From Niebla homalea (Eukaryota > Ascomycota > Lecanoromycetes > Lecanorales > Ramalinaceae): 64,000 nt of DNA. The DNA is taken from the NCBI GenBank assembly GCA_019925105.1, contig JAHGAU010000037.1:186001-250000 (forward strand), written 5' to 3'. Positions 59,651 to 64,000 of the stretch are shown piece after piece (positions within the stretch are counted from its first letter, which is position 1; every line of letters begins with the position of its first letter). The translations under genes were made by a program, and so were the position numbers. The notes beneath the pieces are model-generated. The model had not been told where the DNA came from. It was given only the letters and a program-made list of their open reading frames with translations, and made no database searches.

Positions 59651-60070
59651 TACTCCGGGAAGCGGGACGGGATAGGACGGTTTTTTGATTAACTTATCCC
59701 ATCCCGCGTGGGACGGGATAAGGCTGTATCCCATCCCATCCCATCCCTATCCCGGCGGGATGGCATCGGGATATGCTAAGATCCCGCCAAGACGCGGGGT
59801 AAAAAAGGGGTATAGTTAAAACAGTGAATTAAGGGGTAAAAAAAGGTGATTATTATAAATATTATTATAATCTACCCCTTAATTTACTGTTCTAACCAGG
59901 TTTTCCCTTATCTTATCCGCCACCGGGATCTTGGTATATCCCGATCCTATCCCGTCCCATCCCGTATTAGTGCGGGATGGGATTCTATTCACTTCATCCC
60001 GTCCTATCCCTATCCCGTCCCTATCCCGTCCTTATCCCATGGGATATATCCCGTCCCGCTTCCCGGAGTA
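59651..60070 (+). mobile_element. Fold-back TIR element, copy G (420 bp)
   Basis: Both 24-bp TIRs are intact and end in TA. The interior matches copy C nearly throughout (GGGGTATAGTTAAAACAGT) but is shorter around the centre. The centre is an inverted repeat: AACAGTGAATTAAGGGGTA near 59,819 against TACCCCTTAATTTACTGTT near 59,873. No minisatellite. Unmutated by RIP; probably a recent copy. Confidence 0.92.
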
Positions 60071-61043
60071 AACGTATAGTCCGATCGAGTAAAAGCTGGA
60101 TCTTTTAGAGAATAAACTAAGTAGGCAGATCCACCTATAAATATCTTACGATATGGTGAATAATAATATATAATATAAGAAATAAAAAAGAACGAAGGTA
60201 TATTACAGGCAACGGATAATAGCAACGAAAAAGCATATAATATGCTTGTAGAATTAAACTTTAATTAAAACCATAATTAATTAAATTTTTAATTATATAA
60301 AAAGAGCATAAAATGAGGTAATATCTTCATATTCTTATAGAGCTTAACGTTAATAATCGTAGGTTATCCCTACCCAATATTACTCTCTAAAACTATATAT
60401 TAAGCTCATTATAAAATATATCTAATTTACGTTTAAATAAGGCTTTCTTACGTTAGAAACCTTATAACTTTAATAAAATTAAAGACCAGAACAGAGTAAC
60501 TTGCTCTTAAATTGTAAATAAAAGGAGGTAGAGCGGTATTATTAAACGCTAGAAAACAGAGCAGAACAACCCTGAAAGCATTCCAGTGCCTACCATTTAC
60601 GTTCACCACAAGGCTATTGTTGCCGTCTATACCAACGTTAATAACTGAGTCCCTATTAATTACCCACGAATCATACGACGTAGGCTAAGCCTCTTAAAAT
60701 AAACACTATAGTACCACCAGGCTTACCGCAGGACCTGCTTCCATTATCGCACTTTACGCTTATTATAAGCCGTAATAACTAAAAAAACAGGATGTAATCC
60801 ACCAGTATATTCCTCCAAATATGTGAAAAGGACACGGTCGGCGGCCTACGGCCTGCGTAGAATAATCCCGTACCTTAACTTCCTTAAGCAACTGGCTACC
60901 GTTTAATATAATGGGTATACAACGTATTCATTGACTCAGTTATCTAGGTATATACAGGAAGAGCAAATCTATCTTTAAAGGATCCCGGCCGTTTTAAGAT
61001 ATATAATTAAGTACTTTAATATATATAATACTTTTAAGTTAAT
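60071..61043. other. Partly mutated relic
   Basis: 60,490-60,960 retains many CA/TG and may be the lightly mutated edge of an element. Plus-strand frames near 60,780-60,890 have few stops but no motif I can assign. The rest is RIP-mutated. Confidence 0.45.
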
Positions 61044-61051
61044 ACGTATAT

Positions 61052-61194
61052 TATGTGCAGCATGTATGCATGGGAGCATTAATAGGTGTAGGACACCCTT
61101 TGTACGTAGAGGACAGGCATCCTTATGATGCTCCCATCCTTCAGGTAGAATTATTATTCATACATTATCACACTTTTTGGTCCATACACCAACA
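61052..61194. mobile_element. Small unmutated hairpin-containing insertion (143 bp), candidate
   Basis: Flanked by the 8-bp direct repeat ACGTATAT (61,044-61,051 and 61,195-61,202). It is CA/TG-rich, in contrast to both flanks. It contains an inverted pair of 19 bases, GCATGGGAGCATTAATAGG (61,068-61,086) against CCTTATGATGCTCCCATCC (61,121-61,139), with four mismatches. It has no terminal inverted repeats, so it may be a solo LTR or a small DNA element; the 8-bp repeat is AT-rich and could be chance. Confidence 0.4.
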
Positions 61195-61202
61195 ACGTAT
61201 AT

Positions 61203-62336
61203 ATACTGGATAATACTATAAGGGATTATTAATACTTTAACATTCCCTTTAATAATAATAACGGTAATACCGGTAATTTATTTTATTTATTATTAATTAT
61301 TTTTTAATATAGCGTATAAACCTAATAACTTATAAATAAAAATAAATTCAATTTATTTAAGTAACCTAATAAATATATCCGTTGTTTACTCCTTAAATAG
61401 AATTTATTTAAGGGTAAGCTTTTTAATCTTAATTATTATTTTATAAATTATATAATAATAATTCTAGATATACTTATAATAATTATAATCAGATAACTGA
61501 TTAATAATCTATATAGCCGTTTAAATATTAATTTATAAAATAATAAAATGAAGATTATTCTTAAAATAACTTATTTTATAAAGGAGTAAACTAAAAAAAA
61601 AAACGTTTTTTATATAGCTTTATGAGTTATATTATATTCGGACTTAACCGATAAAATAATTACAGTAATTTATTAATAAAAATAGGTTAAAATAAGTCCG
61701 TTTTCATATTAAAAGATATAATTTAATATAAATTATAATATTTATTTTAACGTTAATATAAGATACGTTTATATAATTAATAAACTTTTTTCTTTCTTTT
61801 TAACGGCATTATAACGTATACCGATATTATAACTTAAGTTAAGATATTTTATTATATATTTAATTACATTTACATAAAAAATTATTAAGTTTATAATAAA
61901 GCTTCTTAACTTATCAAAAAAAGGTTAAATTATATTATTTAAGTTATTTATTATAAAGTACTAATAAAAAATATATATAACTTTTATTTTACTTTTATTA
62001 TTTCATATCCTTTAAATATTCGCTTTAAAACTATATTATTAAAGTATATAGTCCCTTGATAAAACAGAATTTTATATTTATCTATTTTAATAATTATTTA
62101 ATATAAGTTAATTACATAATATACATAAAACAATTAAATTAATTATATGTAATGTTTTTATTTAAATAATATATAATATCTTTTAATTCTTTAAGACGGA
62201 AGTACTTTTTAAAAGCGTTTTTAAGTTACCGGATAGTGTATTCATTTTTAATAATAAAAGGTATATTATTTATATAAATAATAAATGTAATATTCTTATT
62301 AAAATAATAAAATATAGAATAATCTTTAATTATATA
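61203..62336. other. RIP-mutated AT-rich stretch
   Basis: Strongly AT-rich, few CA/TG; no feature recognised. It is the target into which LINE copy 4 inserted. Confidence 0.55.
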
Positions 62337-62348
62337 TTTAAATCTTAA

Positions 62349-63202
62349 GCATCTCCGCCGCCACGGGATCATGAGGAAAGGGGACAGTGCACTGGTAATC
62401 CAACTCCGGACGGGGAAGAGCGGCCTAGCCTACTTCCTCTTTATTATATACGCCGGTAGCCGAACAGATACCGGTTACGAATATAAATAAAGGAAGTAAA
62501 ACGCCGTATATATACTTATCTCCTATTTATTATTTACGGAGCTTAGAACGGGATTAATTAAAAAGGCCAGAATAAGTAATTACCGTAAAATATTTTCTAC
62601 GAAACCAGGTATCCGGGCGGCTATAAAATTTATAATATTCATAGGCTTATTGTTCCAGTTTAACCTTACCAGTGAAATAAATAAAGTTATTAAAAACTTT
62701 ATAAAGAAGGCCCGCTGCCGGTCAAGAAGGGGAAAGAAGGGTAAACATTAATTAAGGCAATTATATAAACCGAAAAGCATATTTTATAACTGAAAAAATA
62801 TATAACGGATACTTTTAAAAATCTTTAAAAAAAATGGTTACGATAATCACATAGGAAAGTACATACGATTAAAATAATAATAACGTACGTACCGGTAAAA
62901 CTATTTAAAAATGCTATTTAAAATATTGAAATAAAGCGGACCTATAGAGAAATAGAAAAAAAATAGGTTTAAAGGTAACCTTTAAAAGGACTTAATTGTA
63001 ATATTATGGGTTTTCTTTAGAGGAGTATATAAATAAATTATTATTCTTTGAATAATTATAAATACTTTTTATCCTTTAAAATAAAAGCGGAGGATATTAA
63101 GTATTTACGGTTATTAATAAAGCTTAATAGCCGACTATTAAGGAACGCCGGAATTAACTTAGCTAAATCCGTAATATAAATTAATTAATCAATTAATCAA
63201 TT
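62349..63202 (+). mobile_element. Tad1-like LINE, copy 4, strongly 5'-truncated
   Basis: Matches the 3' ends of the other LINEs from the C-terminal ORF2 block onward (near-intact reading GDSALVIQLRTGKSGL at about 62,380, then LFTELRTGL near 62,535). It ends in TATTAAGGAACGCCGG and an ATTAATCAATTAATCA tail. The 12-bp duplication TTTAAATCTTAA lies at 62,337-62,348 and 63,203-63,214, showing a genuine 5'-truncated insertion of 854 bp. The first 100 bases or so are free of RIP; the rest is mutated. Confidence 0.92.
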
Positions 63203-63214
63203 TTTAAATCTTAA

Positions 63215-64000
63215 AGATTTAAGTATTTTCTGTAATATAAAATATTATTTAAGTAAAGCTTACTTAAGGTTATATAATGCTTTTCATAAATAATAAACCA
63301 GTTTTTTATTATTTAATTTAATCTTTATAAAGTTATATAATTACTTTATTTAAATCCGGTTTTTAAGGATGACCTTAAGAAAAGTCAATATAATATTAAT
63401 TACTAGGGGCGAGCGTAACGGAATGGCATTTTTGAGTGCAGAAGATAAATTATAGAATAATTAAACATTTTAAAAATAAAGGACGATTTCATTAAGAGCC
63501 CTTAAACCTTATCCGGTAAATTACGTAGTTAATATAAATAAAATAATAATAAATATCTAACGATTTATTAATACTTATAGTTAACCTTAAATAAACTTAA
63601 TTACCACATAGGGCCAATAAAAAAAGTTACGGGGATTTAACGTTAAAAGGTTAAAGTTAAGATTAAATAAAGTTAATTTAAAAAGCTATATAATAAAATA
63701 CTTAAAGTAAAATTTAAACGTTAAAAGAAATAAAATTATATAATTAAAACCGTTTCTTTCCGATTAAATTTAATATTATTATTAAATTTTTATTACGGAC
63801 TATAACGTTAAAAAGTGGAAAATTTTCGGTAAAAATAATAAATTAAGGATTTAAAGTAATTATTAATTTTAATCGGGTTAACGTAAAGATTTAATTATAA
63901 TATTAAAATAAATAATTATGGGAAAGAGGTTTTTATTTAAATCTGGTTAATATTTAAGGTAAATTAGGGTTAAATTAATTAATTACGGTTTCCTTTTCCT
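63215..64000. other. RIP-mutated AT-rich stretch to the window end
   Basis: AT-rich; a short less-mutated patch lies at about 63,400-63,450. No gene or element boundary recognised. Confidence 0.55.

Noticed and set aside
1..64000. Centromere
   Set aside because: AT-rich RIP-mutated retroelements occur in many fungal centromeres, but also in ordinary heterochromatin; sequence alone cannot decide without CenH3 data.
1..64000. tRNA or rRNA genes
   Set aside because: No cloverleaf with A- and B-box spacing or rRNA motif was recognised by eye in the unmutated islands; a covariance-model search would settle it.

Overview
The window looks like an AT-rich, gene-poor compartment of a filamentous ascomycete (Pezizomycotina) that has been mutated by RIP (repeat-induced point mutation). 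Over most of the 64 kb the dinucleotides CA and TG are almost absent, TA is in great excess and CG is kept, which is the footprint of C-to-T change at CpA. The relics still read as retroelement proteins in which Cys, His, Gln and Trp codons have become Tyr and stop codons. I cannot name the species. I saw no rRNA, no convincing tRNA, no CRISPR array and no bacterial features.

Layout from left to right. 1-10.9 kb holds RIP relics, one complete and one truncated fold-back element, and two Tad1-like LINE copies placed head to head (about 3.8-6.57 kb on minus, 6.58-10.5 kb on plus). 10,895-30,178 is one Ty3/gypsy element with 346-bp LTRs and a TTAAT target duplication. It is split by two near-complete LINEs inserted in opposite orientations (11,655-17,475 plus; 21,413-27,209 minus), and its integrase resumes as a chromodomain immediately after the second LINE. 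30.2-35.9 kb is an unclassified RIP relic interrupted by a solo LTR with target duplication TCCGG. 35.9-45.5 kb is a second, internally deleted gypsy relic that carries a complete Ty1/copia element (39,054-44,643; duplication GGAAA) and a fold-back element. 45.5-56 kb is RIP relic with two more fold-back elements and a 1,558-bp miniature LTR element with 161-bp LTRs (52,082-53,639; duplication CTTTT).

The only intact gene lies in a small unmutated island at about 56,040-58,595. It encodes a 410-residue secreted, heavily glycosylatable SMP-30/gluconolactonase-type beta-propeller on the minus strand. Its upstream flank ends at another fold-back element, with a further copy 1.6 kb farther out and one copy on the downstream side. 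60-64 kb is RIP relic, plus a small unmutated hairpin island and a 5'-truncated LINE with a 12-bp target duplication.

The most unusual component is the fold-back family: six complete copies and one truncated copy. Each has 24-bp terminal inverted repeats ending in TA, GC-rich inverted sub-terminal arms, usually a one-sided G-rich minisatellite (9-, 11- or 12-bp units) and, in several copies, a central palindrome. None encodes a recognisable protein, and all are nearly free of RIP although embedded in heavily mutated DNA. The second general observation is that RIP fades at the outer edges of elements: the first bases of the 5' LTR and the last bases of the 3' LTR are unmutated, so the two LTRs together reveal the original LTR.
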